Of a stretch of DNA of 64,000 nucleotides, positions 38,999-49,632 are shown piece after piece (position 1 is the stretch's first letter; each line of letters starts with the position of its first letter). Position numbers and translations under genes: made by a program. Source of the stretch: Geochorda sp036562495 (lineage in GTDB: Bacteria; Bacillota; Limnochordia; Limnochordales; Geochordaceae). Location of the stretch: NCBI GenBank assembly GCA_036562495.1, contig DATCKA010000030.1, positions 148,283 to 212,282 on the forward strand. The letters are read 5' to 3'. The notes under the pieces were generated by a model. That model did not search any database. It was given only the letters and a program-made list of their open reading frames with translations, and had not been told where the DNA came from.

Positions 38999-41566
38999 AT
39001 GCCTGACCACCTCCCCCATGCTGCCCCGGATGACGTCGCCCCTTCCTCCCTGGTGGGGTCCTTGCGCGCCGTCGGCACCGAGCCGAGACGGCTGGTCCTG
39101 GAGGACGGGGCCGGCGCTCGCGTCGAGGTGAGCGCGTGGGCGCCCGATCTGGTCCGCGTCGTCGTCACACCTGCCAGCCGCCCGCCCGCCACGGTGGGCT
39201 GGGCCCTGGCCAAGCCCGAGGCGCAGTGGGATGCCGGCTTCCCAGTCAGGATCGAGGAGGGACAAGCCGGCTGGGAGCTCGTCACCCCCTCGCTCACCGT
39301 CCGGGTGGCCCGTGCCACCGGCGCCGTCTCCATCGAGGCGGCCGGGCACCAGGGCCCCATCGCGGAGGATCTCCCGGACGGGCCCGTCGTCATGGACACC
39401 CGCCTGCGGCTGCGCAAGCGGCTGCCGGCCGGCGCGCTGTGCCTGGGCCTTGGGGAGAAGACCGGCTGGCTCGACCGGCGCGGCCGCATCCTGGAGATGT
39501 GGAACACGGACGTAACGCCGCACATGCCCGACACGGACCCGCTCTACCAGTCCATCCCCTTCCTGGTGGTCTACCGGCGGGGCCGGGCGTGGGGGCTGTT
39601 CGTGCACAACACCCACCGCTCGTCCTTCGACCTGGGTGCGACCGACCCGGAGCGCCTCGAGATCGCGGTGGACGGCGGGGTGCTCGACTACTTCGTCATG
39701 GCCGGCCCGACGCTGGAGGACGTGGTGCGCCGCTACACGGATCTGACGGGCACCATGCCGCTGCCGCCTCGCTGGGCCATGGGCTTTCACCAGAGCCGGT
39801 GGGGCTACGAGAGCGAGCAGGACGTCCGCGCCATCGCCGATGAGCTGCGTCGCCGGCGCATCCCCTGCGACGCCATCTACCTCGACATCGACTACATGCA
39901 CGGCTACCGGGTCTTCACCTGGGACGCCGAGCGCTTCCCCGATCCCAAGAAGCTGGTGGCGGACCTGGCCCAGCAGGGGTTGCGGGTCGTCACCATCGTC
40001 GACCCCGGCGTCAAGATCGATCCCGACTACCCCGTCTATCGGGAGGGGCTGGAGCAGGGGCTCTTCTTGCGCAAACCCGACGGGCGCCCCTACGAGGGGA
40101 TGGTCTGGCCCGGTCCCACCGTCTGGCCCGACTTCAACCAGCCCGCGGCACGCCGGTGGTGGGGGCGCTGGCACCGGGTCCTGCTGGACGCCGGCGTGGC
40201 GGGCATCTGGAATGACATGAACGAGCCCGCCAACTTCCGCCCCCCGCTGCCCGCCGGCACCCTGGACCTCGATGTCGTGCACGGGCCCGACGACGAGCGG
40301 CCGCCCGAGGAACGGCGCGCCATGCGTCACGCCGAGGCCCACAACGTCTACGGCCTGCTGATGAGCAAGGCCACCTACGAGGCCCTGCTGGAGCTGCGGC
40401 CTGGCACCCGCCCGTTCGTCCTGACCCGGGCCGGCTTCGCCGGCATCCAGCGCTACGCGGCCGTCTGGACCGGTGACAACTCCAGCTGGTGGGAGCACCT
40501 GGCCATGATGGGGCCGCAGCTGATCAACCTGGGCCTGTCGGGCCTCGCCTTCGTGGGCGCGGACGTGGGAGGCTTCGCCCGCCACGCCACAGGGGAGCTG
40601 CTGGCCCGATGGACCCAGGCGGCGGCCTTCACTCCCTTCTTCCGCAACCACTCGGCCAAGGATACCCGCCCCCAGGAGGTCTGGCGCTTCGGCGAAGAGG
40701 TGGAGGCCATCTGCCGGGAGTTCATCGCCTGGCGCTACCGGCTGATGCCCTACCTGTACACCCTCTTCTGGGAGGCGGCCTCACGGGGGACGCCCATCGT
40801 GCGGCCGCTCTTCTGGCACTACCCGGGCGACGAGGTGGCCGAGCGGGTCCAGGACGAGTGGCTGCTGGGGCCACACCTCCTGGTGGCGCCGGTGACCCGC
40901 CCCGGCGACCGGGAGCGGCTGGTCTACGTGCCCGAGGGCGAGTGGGTGCACCTGTGGCAACCGGTCCGGCTGCAGGGGCCTGCATATGCGCCGGTGGAGG
41001 CACCGCTGGACCAGATCCCGGTCTTCGTACGGGCCGGCGTGCCGCTGCCCCTGGGGCCCAGGGCCCTCCACACCGGGGAGCTGGCCAGCGACGGCCGGTT
41101 GACCCTCGGCATGGCGGCCCCGTCGTCGATTGCCCTGGCCCGGGGCGACACCGGAGGCTGGACGTGGCTCTACGAGGATGACGGCGAGAGCCTGGCCTAC
41201 CAGGAGGGCGACTTCGCGCGGCGGCGCGTCGAGACGACCTGGTCGCTGGCAGGGGGCAGGCTATCCCTTCGGGCCGAGCTGGGGCCGCGGGAGGGGCGAT
41301 ACGCGCCCCGGCGCGCCTGGTTGGAGTGGGTCGTCGAGCGCGTCGAACGGGGCCGGCCCGCCGCGGTTCGCTGGCAGGGCGAGCCCGTGGAGCCGTCGCG
41401 CGAGGCGTTGACGCCGGTCTTCGAGCAGAGTGCGGACGCCGCCCAGGCGCTGGCCGGGCCGTGGGCCGATCGGCCGGCGTGGTGGTGGGATGCGTCGCGG
41501 AGTCGCCTCGTCGTGCGCGTGCCCGAGCCCAAGGGTGCGGCCCGGCTCGACGTGGAGTGGGCGTAA
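38999..41566 (+). CDS. Glycoside hydrolase family 31 alpha-glucosidase
   Basis: An 855-aa GH31 enzyme hydrolysing terminal alpha-glucosidic bonds of oligosaccharides. The (beta/alpha)8 domain is evident: PPRWAMGFHQSRWGYESEQDVRAIADELRRRRIPCDAIYLDIDYMHGYRVFTWD, then GIWNDMNEPA with the nucleophile Asp406, and WTGDNSSWWEHL with acid/base Asp493. The N-terminal GH31 beta-sandwich precedes and C-terminal beta domains follow. AAAGGAG lies upstream of the ATG at 38,999. No signal peptide, so cytoplasmic. Pairing with a trehalose-making enzyme suggests handling of compatible-solute or storage glucans. The exact linkage preference is not readable. Confidence 0.95.
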   Translation: MPDHLPHAAPDDVAPSSLVGSLRAVGTEPRRLVLEDGAGARVEVSAWAPDLVRVVVTPASRPPATVGWALAKPEAQWDAGFPVRIEEGQAGWELVTPSLTVRVARATGAVSIEAAGHQGPIAEDLPDGPVVMDTRLRLRKRLPAGALCLGLGEKTGWLDRRGRILEMWNTDVTPHMPDTDPLYQSIPFLVVYRRGRAWGLFVHNTHRSSFDLGATDPERLEIAVDGGVLDYFVMAGPTLEDVVRRYTDLTGTMPLPPRWAMGFHQSRWGYESEQDVRAIADELRRRRIPCDAIYLDIDYMHGYRVFTWDAERFPDPKKLVADLAQQGLRVVTIVDPGVKIDPDYPVYREGLEQGLFLRKPDGRPYEGMVWPGPTVWPDFNQPAARRWWGRWHRVLLDAGVAGIWNDMNEPANFRPPLPAGTLDLDVVHGPDDERPPEERRAMRHAEAHNVYGLLMSKATYEALLELRPGTRPFVLTRAGFAGIQRYAAVWTGDNSSWWEHLAMMGPQLINLGLSGLAFVGADVGGFARHATGELLARWTQAAAFTPFFRNHSAKDTRPQEVWRFGEEVEAICREFIAWRYRLMPYLYTLFWEAASRGTPIVRPLFWHYPGDEVAERVQDEWLLGPHLLVAPVTRPGDRERLVYVPEGEWVHLWQPVRLQGPAYAPVEAPLDQIPVFVRAGVPLPLGPRALHTGELASDGRLTLGMAAPSSIALARGDTGGWTWLYEDDGESLAYQEGDFARRRVETTWSLAGGRLSLRAELGPREGRYAPRRAWLEWVVERVERGRPAAVRWQGEPVEPSREALTPVFEQSADAAQALAGPWADRPAWWWDASRSRLVVRVPEPKGAARLDVEWA

Positions 41567-41580
41567 GGAAGGACGAGCAC

Positions 41581-42978
41581 ATGCAGCGGCGGACGCCCCG
41601 AGAGGCTCTCAAGCCGGGTGCGGTCATCACGGCGGTCGAGCCCGGCTCCATCGCCGAGGAGGCGGGCTTGCGCCCCGGCGACCGCATCGTCTCCATCAAC
41701 GGGGCGCCCGCCACGGACCTCATCCAGCTCCACTACGCCGCCGCCCACCCCCATCTCTCCATCCTCGTGCAACGGCCCGACGGCGACGAGCTCCTGGTGG
41801 AGATCGACAAGGACGAAGAGGAGGACCTGGGGCTGCGCTTCGAGGACCCCCTCTTCGACCGCATCATCACCTGCGTCAACCGGTGCATCTTCTGCTTCGT
41901 GCACCAGTCGCCCAAGGGCATGCGGCGTAGCCTCTACATCATGGACGACGACCTGCGCCTGTCGGTCCTCGACGCCAACTTCATCACCCTGACCAACTGG
42001 ACCGAGGAGGACTGGCAGCGGGTCCTCGAGCAGCACCTCTCGCCCCTCTACATCTCCGTCCACGCCACCGACGACGACGTGCGGGCCTTCCTGATGGGCA
42101 CCGAGCGGGCCCGGGGGATCATGGGCCAGTTGCGACGGCTCGCCGAGGCCGGCATCGTCATGCACACCCAGCTGGTCCTCTGCCCGGGCATCAACGACGG
42201 CCCGCAGCTGGACCGCTCCATCGCGGACCTGGCATCCCTCTTCCCGCAGGTGCGCACCATCTCGGTGGTGCCGGTGGGCCTCACCCGCTTCCGGCGCCAC
42301 CTGTACCCCCTGCGCCCGTACCGGCCCGACGAGGCGCGGGCCGTCCTGCGCCAGGTGCGGTCCTGGCAGCGCCGCCTCCTGGCCGAGCGGGGGACCCGGC
42401 TGGTCTTCGCCGCCGACGAGTGGTACGTGCTGGCAGGGCGCTGGGTGCCGCCAGCCGAGGCCTATGAGGATTTCCCACAGCTCGGCAACGGCATCGGGCT
42501 GTTGCGCAAACTCATCGACGAGGTCCGCCAGGCCGAGCGGGAGCTCAGGGAGACAGGGCGCCTGGCGGCCGCGGGGTCGGACAGGCGGCGGCGCGTGCTG
42601 TGGGTGACCGGTGTCTCGGCGTCGGCCGTGTTGCGGGCGCTGGCGAGCCGGCTGGCTCGGGTGGCGCCCGGGGTCGACATCGAGGTGGAGGCGGTGGTCA
42701 ACCGCTTCTACGGGCCCACGGTGACGGTGGCGGGGCTGCTGACCGGTGGCGACCTGCGCGACGCGCTGGTGGCACGGGGCGACCTGGCGAGCTTCGACGC
42801 GGTGTTCCTGCCCGACGTGACCCTCAGAGCCGGCCAGTCCGTCTTCCTGGACGACATGTCCGTCGACGATCTGTGCCGAGCCGTCGACCGGCAGCTCGAG
42901 GTGCTGCCGGTCGACGGCCGTGCCCTGGTGCAGGCCAGTCTGGGGCTGCCCCTCACATCATCGGGACCTGTCGGATGA
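41581..42978 (+). CDS. DUF512 protein (PDZ-like domain plus radical-SAM-like domain)
   Basis: A 465-aa protein of unknown function found across Firmicutes and some other bacteria. An N-terminal PDZ-like module (about residues 10-70, PGAVITAVEPGSIAEEAGLRPGDRIVSINGAP) is followed by a radical-SAM-like segment with Cys98, Cys102 and Cys105 (CVNRCIFC). Further conserved stretches are YISVHATDDDVRAFLMG, TQLVLCPGINDG and VPVGLTRFR, and then the DUF512 C-terminal domain. The CxxxCxxC suggests a [4Fe-4S] cluster and S-adenosylmethionine chemistry. AAGGAAGGA precedes the ATG, 14 nt after the GH31 stop. Its 3' end overlaps the convergent aldolase-like gene by 26 nt. Confidence 0.92.
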   Translation: MQRRTPREALKPGAVITAVEPGSIAEEAGLRPGDRIVSINGAPATDLIQLHYAAAHPHLSILVQRPDGDELLVEIDKDEEEDLGLRFEDPLFDRIITCVNRCIFCFVHQSPKGMRRSLYIMDDDLRLSVLDANFITLTNWTEEDWQRVLEQHLSPLYISVHATDDDVRAFLMGTERARGIMGQLRRLAEAGIVMHTQLVLCPGINDGPQLDRSIADLASLFPQVRTISVVPVGLTRFRRHLYPLRPYRPDEARAVLRQVRSWQRRLLAERGTRLVFAADEWYVLAGRWVPPAEAYEDFPQLGNGIGLLRKLIDEVRQAERELRETGRLAAAGSDRRRRVLWVTGVSASAVLRALASRLARVAPGVDIEVEAVVNRFYGPTVTVAGLLTGGDLRDALVARGDLASFDAVFLPDVTLRAGQSVFLDDMSVDDLCRAVDRQLEVLPVDGRALVQASLGLPLTSSGPVG

Positions 42979-44050
42979 GCCGCCCCTCGATGCGCTCGAA
43001 GATCTCGTCGAGGCTGGGGCCGGTGATGGTGAGGCCGTGGTTGCGCAGCCCGATGACGGCCCGCGCCGGATCCGGCGCCTCCCGCACCAGGTTGGCCACC
43101 GACTGCGCCAGCTCCAGCGTGCCGCAGGGGTAGTTGACCTGGGTGGAGCGCACCCCGTCCATCCACGCGTGGACGTGCAGGATGGCCCCCACCTCGGGGT
43201 GCTCGGTGTAGATCATCCAGTGCTCGATGGCGTCGACCGAGACCCGCCTCGGCGTGACGTGGGGCGGCACGCTCAGGATCATCGCGTTGCGCTCGGCATC
43301 GTAGCCCTTGACCAGCAGGATGTCCTGCCCGACGGTCTCGAGGCGGTACTTGTTGACGCCGCTCGCGCTCATCCAGAAGGAGGTGCGGTCCCGGCGCGCG
43401 CTCAGGTTGCCGTAGCTGAGCCCGCCGATGCCGTAGAGGTGCTGGACGTGCCGCATGTCCTCGGGGGGCAGGATCTCCTGGATGGGAAAGGGCGCCGGCA
43501 GCAGGTCCAGCTCCCCCAGCCTGCGGCTGGCCCGGCGGATCTGGTCCACCGCTTCGTCGCCTTCCCACAGCGACTCGGGGAGATCGGGCTCGAAGATGTT
43601 GTCGATGATGAGGTTGGACGAGGCCAGCGGGTGCAGCCGTGCGTACAGCCGGTCGAAGAAGACGGCCTCGTCGGGGTCGTAGGGGATCTCGTAGTAGCCC
43701 TGCTCGAGCGTGACGAAGAAGGTGCGCACCCGGTCGCCCTCGGGCACCACGTACAGCAGCAGATTGGACAGCGACCGGATCAGGAGCGGGTAGGCCGCCT
43801 TGAGCACGTCCTGCGGCAGCTCGGACGCCTCGGCCACCGAGCAGACGAAGGTGGCTCTCGCTCGCCGCCGGTACGGGCGTGGACGCCCGGGTTCGAGGAA
43901 GTTGAGCACCAGCCGCAGGTCCCGGGAGGTCGGCTCCTCGTAGACGTGCCCCCGGCGCTCCAGCTCCCGTCGGAGGCCCTGGGCCAGCCACTGGCGCACG
44001 GGCGAGTCCAGTTGACCCACGATGCTGAAGATCATCGCGTCCGCCGGCAC
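42953..44050 (-). CDS. Class II aldolase/adducin-like protein with extra N-terminal domain
   Basis: A 365-aa protein whose C-terminal about 175 residues match the class II aldolase/adducin fold: GGLSYGNLSARRDRTSFWMSASGVNK, then the zinc-type ILHVHAW (two His) and IGLRNHGLTITG (third His). The usual catalytic Glu before the His pair appears to be Asp (SVDAIEHWMIY). The N-terminal about 190 residues form a separate alpha/beta region with no fold I recognise, including ATFVCSVAE and LEQGYYEIPYDPDEA. I recall similar two-part proteins in Actinobacteria and Chloroflexi, all uncharacterised. The start is GTG at 44,050 or ATG at 44,035. Codirectional with the M24-like gene 44 bp upstream. Confidence 0.82.
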   Translation of the reverse strand: MPADAMIFSIVGQLDSPVRQWLAQGLRRELERRGHVYEEPTSRDLRLVLNFLEPGRPRPYRRRARATFVCSVAEASELPQDVLKAAYPLLIRSLSNLLLYVVPEGDRVRTFFVTLEQGYYEIPYDPDEAVFFDRLYARLHPLASSNLIIDNIFEPDLPESLWEGDEAVDQIRRASRRLGELDLLPAPFPIQEILPPEDMRHVQHLYGIGGLSYGNLSARRDRTSFWMSASGVNKYRLETVGQDILLVKGYDAERNAMILSVPPHVTPRRVSVDAIEHWMIYTEHPEVGAILHVHAWMDGVRSTQVNYPCGTLELAQSVANLVREAPDPARAVIGLRNHGLTITGPSLDEIFERIEGRLIRQVPMM

Positions 44051-44094
44051 CCCTTCTCGACGCGTCGTCGTCCGGCCAGTCCGGGCCCGCTGCC

Positions 44095-45252
44095 CTACCC
44101 GATCGCCCGGCTCCGAGACAGCTCCAGGATGCCGGGTCGTGGCAGGCTTTGGCCGTCCACCTCCACCTCGACGGTCGGCCAGGCGGGCGAATGGGCCGTA
44201 ATGATTTCGATTCCGCCTTGGGAGTTCGCCCCCACCAGGATGGTATCCTCTGACTTCGTCCCCGTGATGCTGGGGTTCCAGGCGAAGGCTGCCGGCGCCG
44301 TCACCACCTGGGAGCCGTCAGGGGTGGCCACATACTCCCGGTTGGCATAGCCGATGGCCCCGCCCTGGTGGTGCAGCCGCCACTCCTCTCCAAAGCCCTC
44401 CTTACGGTACGCCTGCGCGCCCGTCTCCAGAATGTCGGCGACCCGCACACCGGGTCGGGTGGCGGCGATCATGGCCGCATCGACGCGGCAGACCGCCTCG
44501 TGACGGGCCCGCAAATCGCCCGGCACCCGCCCGAAGTGAGCGAGCCGGGTCAGCGCCACCGTCAGCCCGCCCCGGCGAGCGCAGACGACCCCCATGACGT
44601 AGCGCTCGATAGCTCGGGACGTCGGGATGGGATGGCGAAACTGGCGCACCCGTTCGTCGGCCGCCACCAGCACCACGGTCGGCTCCAGGCCTCGCTCCCA
44701 GAGGGCTCGGCTTATGCGGCCGGCCAGCTCCAGCTCCGTCTGGCCCGGCGCCAGCTCGCGGGTCATGACCGCCTCCAGCGCCTCGGACGCCTGCCGGCCC
44801 ACCGCCCGGATCCGCTGGCACTCGGGGGCGGTCAGCGGAAGCCGCAGCTCCCGGAGCGCGGCCCCGACGTTGGGGGTGCCGGCGACACCCGTGTCGGACC
44901 CCACCCGGCGCCCCTTGATGAGGCGCTCGATGGTCAGCTCCACCCCTTGCCACCACGGCGCAGCCTCCACGTCGAGCGGCACCGGGAGATCGGCCAGCTC
45001 CTCCCGGGTGAGGCGGGGCGTCTCGATGTTGGTGGCCACCAGCGTCCACCGGTCCGGCTCGATCAACAGGTAGCCCTCGCCCGCCTCGGTGGCCAGCGCC
45101 ACGTGGTTGTCGCCGCCGGCCGTCACCCAGGCGAAGTTGTCGCGGCGGCCGACCAGCAGTGCGTCCAGCTTGAGCGACTGCAGCAGACGGTTGATGCGCT
45201 CCCGCTTCTCGGCGATCTCCTGCCGCCGAAGCGCCGACTCCTCCGGCGTCAT
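44095..45252 (-). CDS. M24 (pita-bread fold) Xaa-Pro-peptidase-like protein with degenerate metal site
   Basis: A 385-aa two-domain protein. The N-terminal creatinase-like domain (about 1-145) includes RINRLLQSLKLDALLVGRRDNFAWVTAGGDNHV. The C-terminal M24-like domain begins near LTAPECQRIRAVGRQASEALEAV. In aminopeptidase P and prolidase the dimetal site is Asp-Asp-His-Glu-Glu. Here the region RYVMGVVCARRGGLTVALTR has Val and Ala at the two Asp positions, and FAWNPSITG has Asn at the first Glu. Only His (LHHQGG) and the final Glu (KSEDTILV) remain. Dimetal peptidase activity is therefore doubtful. Transcribed toward the aldolase-like gene and away from typA. Confidence 0.85.
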   Translation of the reverse strand: MTPEESALRRQEIAEKRERINRLLQSLKLDALLVGRRDNFAWVTAGGDNHVALATEAGEGYLLIEPDRWTLVATNIETPRLTREELADLPVPLDVEAAPWWQGVELTIERLIKGRRVGSDTGVAGTPNVGAALRELRLPLTAPECQRIRAVGRQASEALEAVMTRELAPGQTELELAGRISRALWERGLEPTVVLVAADERVRQFRHPIPTSRAIERYVMGVVCARRGGLTVALTRLAHFGRVPGDLRARHEAVCRVDAAMIAATRPGVRVADILETGAQAYRKEGFGEEWRLHHQGGAIGYANREYVATPDGSQVVTAPAAFAWNPSITGTKSEDTILVGANSQGGIEIITAHSPAWPTVEVEVDGQSLPRPGILELSRSRAIG

Positions 45253-45402
45253 GACCCCGGTCTACCCCCCTCGCGTCCTTACGCGCTGCCCTCTTTCGCC
45301 GGCCGTCAGGCCCGCCCCTGGTGTGGCGGCGCCCTTCGTGGTAGATTGCTGATCCCGGATACCGTGCCCCGGACCCGCTGGGGCAGAGGAGTGCGAGCAT
45401 CG

Positions 45403-47229
<1,827 letters not shown>

Positions 47230-47239
47230 GCCCCGCGGC

Positions 47240-47283
47240 GCGCCCCGGCCGGGTTTCGCCAGGCTGCTAGGCGGCCGGGGCGC
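47240..47283. terminator. Bidirectional terminator-like inverted repeat between convergent genes
   Basis: A perfect 12-bp inverted repeat (GCGCCCCGGCCG and CGGCCGGGGCGC) with a 20-nt spacer spans the 3' ends of typA and the convergent chemoreceptor-like gene, covering the latter's last codons. It lacks a U-run on either side, so termination would be of the U-less or Rho-assisted kind. Its position and perfect pairing favour a shared terminator. Confidence 0.6.
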
Positions 47284-48592
47284 CCGCGTCGCCGGCGCCG
47301 GCACGACTCGTCGTCGGCGTCGGGGTCTCGTCACCCCCGACATGCTCGGCGCTGCCACGCCCGTCGACCTGCGGGGTACCGCCCAGCGCCCGGTCCACGG
47401 ATGCCCGCAGGTCCAGGGAGCTGCGTCCGCCCGCGCTGCGGGAGGCCCATGCCGTGGCGGCCTGCGCCGCCTGTCGGGTACGGCCCTGCAGCTCGCGCAG
47501 CCGGGCCACCAGCTGGCTGGCCTGCTCCCGCACCCGGGCCACCTGCTGCGCGCCCTGCTCCGCCTCCGCGCCCGCCTGGGCCGCCGCCTTGCGAGCGCCT
47601 GCCGCGGCCTGCTCGAGGCGCCCCTCCAGCTCGGCCAGCAGGCGCACCGTCTCCTTGGCCTCCGACGCGACCCGCCGCAGCTCCTCGGCCACCACGCCGA
47701 CCCCGTGGGCCTGCCCTTCCATGCGGGCACTCTCGATGGCCGCGCTCAAGGCCAGCACCTTGGACTCCCCGCCGAACTCCCGCATGCGGTCGGCCAGCGT
47801 GCGAAACTCCTCGACGCCGTCCGAGAGCGACGCCGCCTCCCGGTCGAGGCGCTGGGCCGCCGCCGCCACCGCATCCATCCGTGCCTGAAGGGCGGCCAGC
47901 GCGTCGAGGTGGCGGGTCAGCTCGGCCGCTTGCTCCCCCAGCCCGTCGCCCACCCGGGTAAACCATGGCGCCAGGGCCGTGGCGAGCGCCTGCTGGCCCT
48001 GATCGGCCACCTGCAGCTGGCGCCGCAGCTCGCTCAACGGCCGCGCACTGACCCGTGCGAGCCAGCCGCCTCCGATGAGGGCCGCGACCAGGATGCCCGC
48101 CGCCACCGCCCAGAGGCTGGCGCGCACGTCACGCTCCAGGGTCTCCGATGTGCGACCGATGATGGACTGGCGCTGCGAGACGACCCGCCGCAGGGAATCG
48201 ACGGTGGTCGCGGCGCTGCTCAGGCGCTGGGCGACGTCACGGGCCTGGTCGCGACTGATGACCAGCACGCCGCCCGGTGCGCCGGTCTCGTCCAGGGCCC
48301 CCCACTCGCTGAGCTGGCGCTGGAGCCCCTGGATCTGCGCCTGCACCTCGGCCAGGCTGTTGTCATGCTCCTGCCAGGCTTCGTAGAGCACCGAGAAAGC
48401 GTCGATGACGCCTCGCCCCAGGTGCCCGCTGACGTACCAGCCGCCCGCCAGCGCCAGGGCCACCAGGATGACGCCGACCGCCACGAAGTGCCCCGTGACC
48501 CCTCGCGAGGCTACCGGTGGCACCGCCACGGCGCTGACCTGCGCCACTCCCGCTGCCCGGCCCGTAGTCGGCCCGCCCGCTTGTTGCGACAT
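47267..48592 (-). CDS. Methyl-accepting chemotaxis-like transducer
   Basis: A 441-aa membrane receptor. TM1 lies at about residues 34-54 (FVAVGVILVALALAGGWYV), an extracytoplasmic helical domain of about 100 residues follows, and TM2 is near 163-183. The cytoplasmic coiled coil contains a recognisable but diverged MCP hairpin tip, VLALSAAIESARMEGQAHGVGVVAEELRRVASEA. The consensus would read LALNAAIEAARAGExGKGFAVVAxEVRxLA. The signalling domain is short, and the last 55 residues are polar and disordered-looking. No CheA, CheW or flagellar gene is nearby, so it may signal elsewhere or outside motility. It lies 86 bp after the M23 gene. Confidence 0.82.
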   Translation of the reverse strand: MSQQAGGPTTGRAAGVAQVSAVAVPPVASRGVTGHFVAVGVILVALALAGGWYVSGHLGRGVIDAFSVLYEAWQEHDNSLAEVQAQIQGLQRQLSEWGALDETGAPGGVLVISRDQARDVAQRLSSAATTVDSLRRVVSQRQSIIGRTSETLERDVRASLWAVAAGILVAALIGGGWLARVSARPLSELRRQLQVADQGQQALATALAPWFTRVGDGLGEQAAELTRHLDALAALQARMDAVAAAAQRLDREAASLSDGVEEFRTLADRMREFGGESKVLALSAAIESARMEGQAHGVGVVAEELRRVASEAKETVRLLAELEGRLEQAAAGARKAAAQAGAEAEQGAQQVARVREQASQLVARLRELQGRTRQAAQAATAWASRSAGGRSSLDLRASVDRALGGTPQVDGRGSAEHVGGDETPTPTTSRAGAGDAGAPAA

Positions 48593-48678
48593 GGGGCGTC
48601 CCTGCCCTCCCCCACTCGCGGGCCCTGACAGGGCCCGCCGTGACGCCGCGCATTTCGACGCCGGGCCGCCGCTGCCCT

Positions 48679-49632
48679 CTATTTGGCAACGGAGGGGAGC
48701 TCTGGTGGCCAGCGACCGCCCTCCAGCAGCAGGCGCGGATCGACGAAGGCCTCCGGCACCCAAGCCGCCCAGTGCAGGTGCGGGCCCGTGGAGAAGCCCG
48801 TCGAGCCCACGTGCCCGATCACCTGGCCCTTGCGCACCAGCTCGCCCTCCTGCACGGCCATCGCGCTCAGGTGGAGGTACGAGGTGAAGAGCCCCCAGCC
48901 GTGATCGAGGATGACGGTCTTGCCCGTCACCAGGTGCTCTCGGGCCAGGACGACCCGGCCTGCGTTGGCCGCTCGCACCGGCGTCCCCGCGGGAGCGGCC
49001 AGATCGAGCCCCGAGTGGCGCTCGGTGATCCGACCGTTGACCTCCCGCACCAGGCCGAACTCGCTGGTGATCCGGCGAGCCCCGTCCAGCGGCCAGATGA
49101 AGGGCCCGTCCCAAAGCGGCTGCGGGCTCGAGCGCGCTCGGGCCGCCGCCACCTCCGCGGCCTCCCGGCGCCGGCGCTCGACCACGGCCGGATCCTGGGG
49201 GCGCACCAGCGCCTCCTGCGAGGGCGGCACCGTCAGGCGCTGCACGGTGAACTGACGGGGCTCCACGGGGAGGCTGAGCCGGACCTCCCGGCCCGAGGGT
49301 GCGCGCACCAGCACCGGGTAGGCGCCGGGTTGCTGGTGGTAGGAGACCGCCACCAGCGCCGCCATCCGCCCCTGGCCGGCGGGGTAGAAGCCGAAGCGCT
49401 GCCCGGCCAGTTCGCCCACCCACCCGTCCGGCTCCCCGGCGACGCCGGCCCCGGTCACGACCACCGTGACCAGCTCGCCGGGCCTCACCCGATCCGGCAC
49501 CAGCGTCACATCCCACGGCCGCTCGGACGCAGCCGTGCCACGGTGCTCCAGGAGACCCCCGCCGAGCAGCGCCAGGACCAGCACCACGAGGCCCAGGCCG
49601 GCCAGCCGGCCGCCCGCTACGCGCCCCTTCAT
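48679..49632 (-). CDS. M23 (LytM-type) zinc peptidase, secreted or membrane-anchored
   Basis: A 317-aa cell-wall endopeptidase-like protein. An N-terminal signal anchor (about 9-30, LAGLGLVVLVLALLGGGLL) is followed by a beta-rich domain (about 38-135) and a short Arg/Glu/Ala helix. The C-terminal M23 domain (about 180-300) has zinc-site motifs ERHSGLDLAAPAGTPV (His, Asp) and GPHLHW (HxH), with YLHLS also present. All LytM ligands are kept, so it is probably active. The ATG at 49,632 overlaps the methyltransferase stop (ATGA). The substrate bond is not predictable. Confidence 0.92.
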   Translation of the reverse strand: MKGRVAGGRLAGLGLVVLVLALLGGGLLEHRGTAASERPWDVTLVPDRVRPGELVTVVVTGAGVAGEPDGWVGELAGQRFGFYPAGQGRMAALVAVSYHQQPGAYPVLVRAPSGREVRLSLPVEPRQFTVQRLTVPPSQEALVRPQDPAVVERRRREAAEVAAARARSSPQPLWDGPFIWPLDGARRITSEFGLVREVNGRITERHSGLDLAAPAGTPVRAANAGRVVLAREHLVTGKTVILDHGWGLFTSYLHLSAMAVQEGELVRKGQVIGHVGSTGFSTGPHLHWAAWVPEAFVDPRLLLEGGRWPPELPSVAK

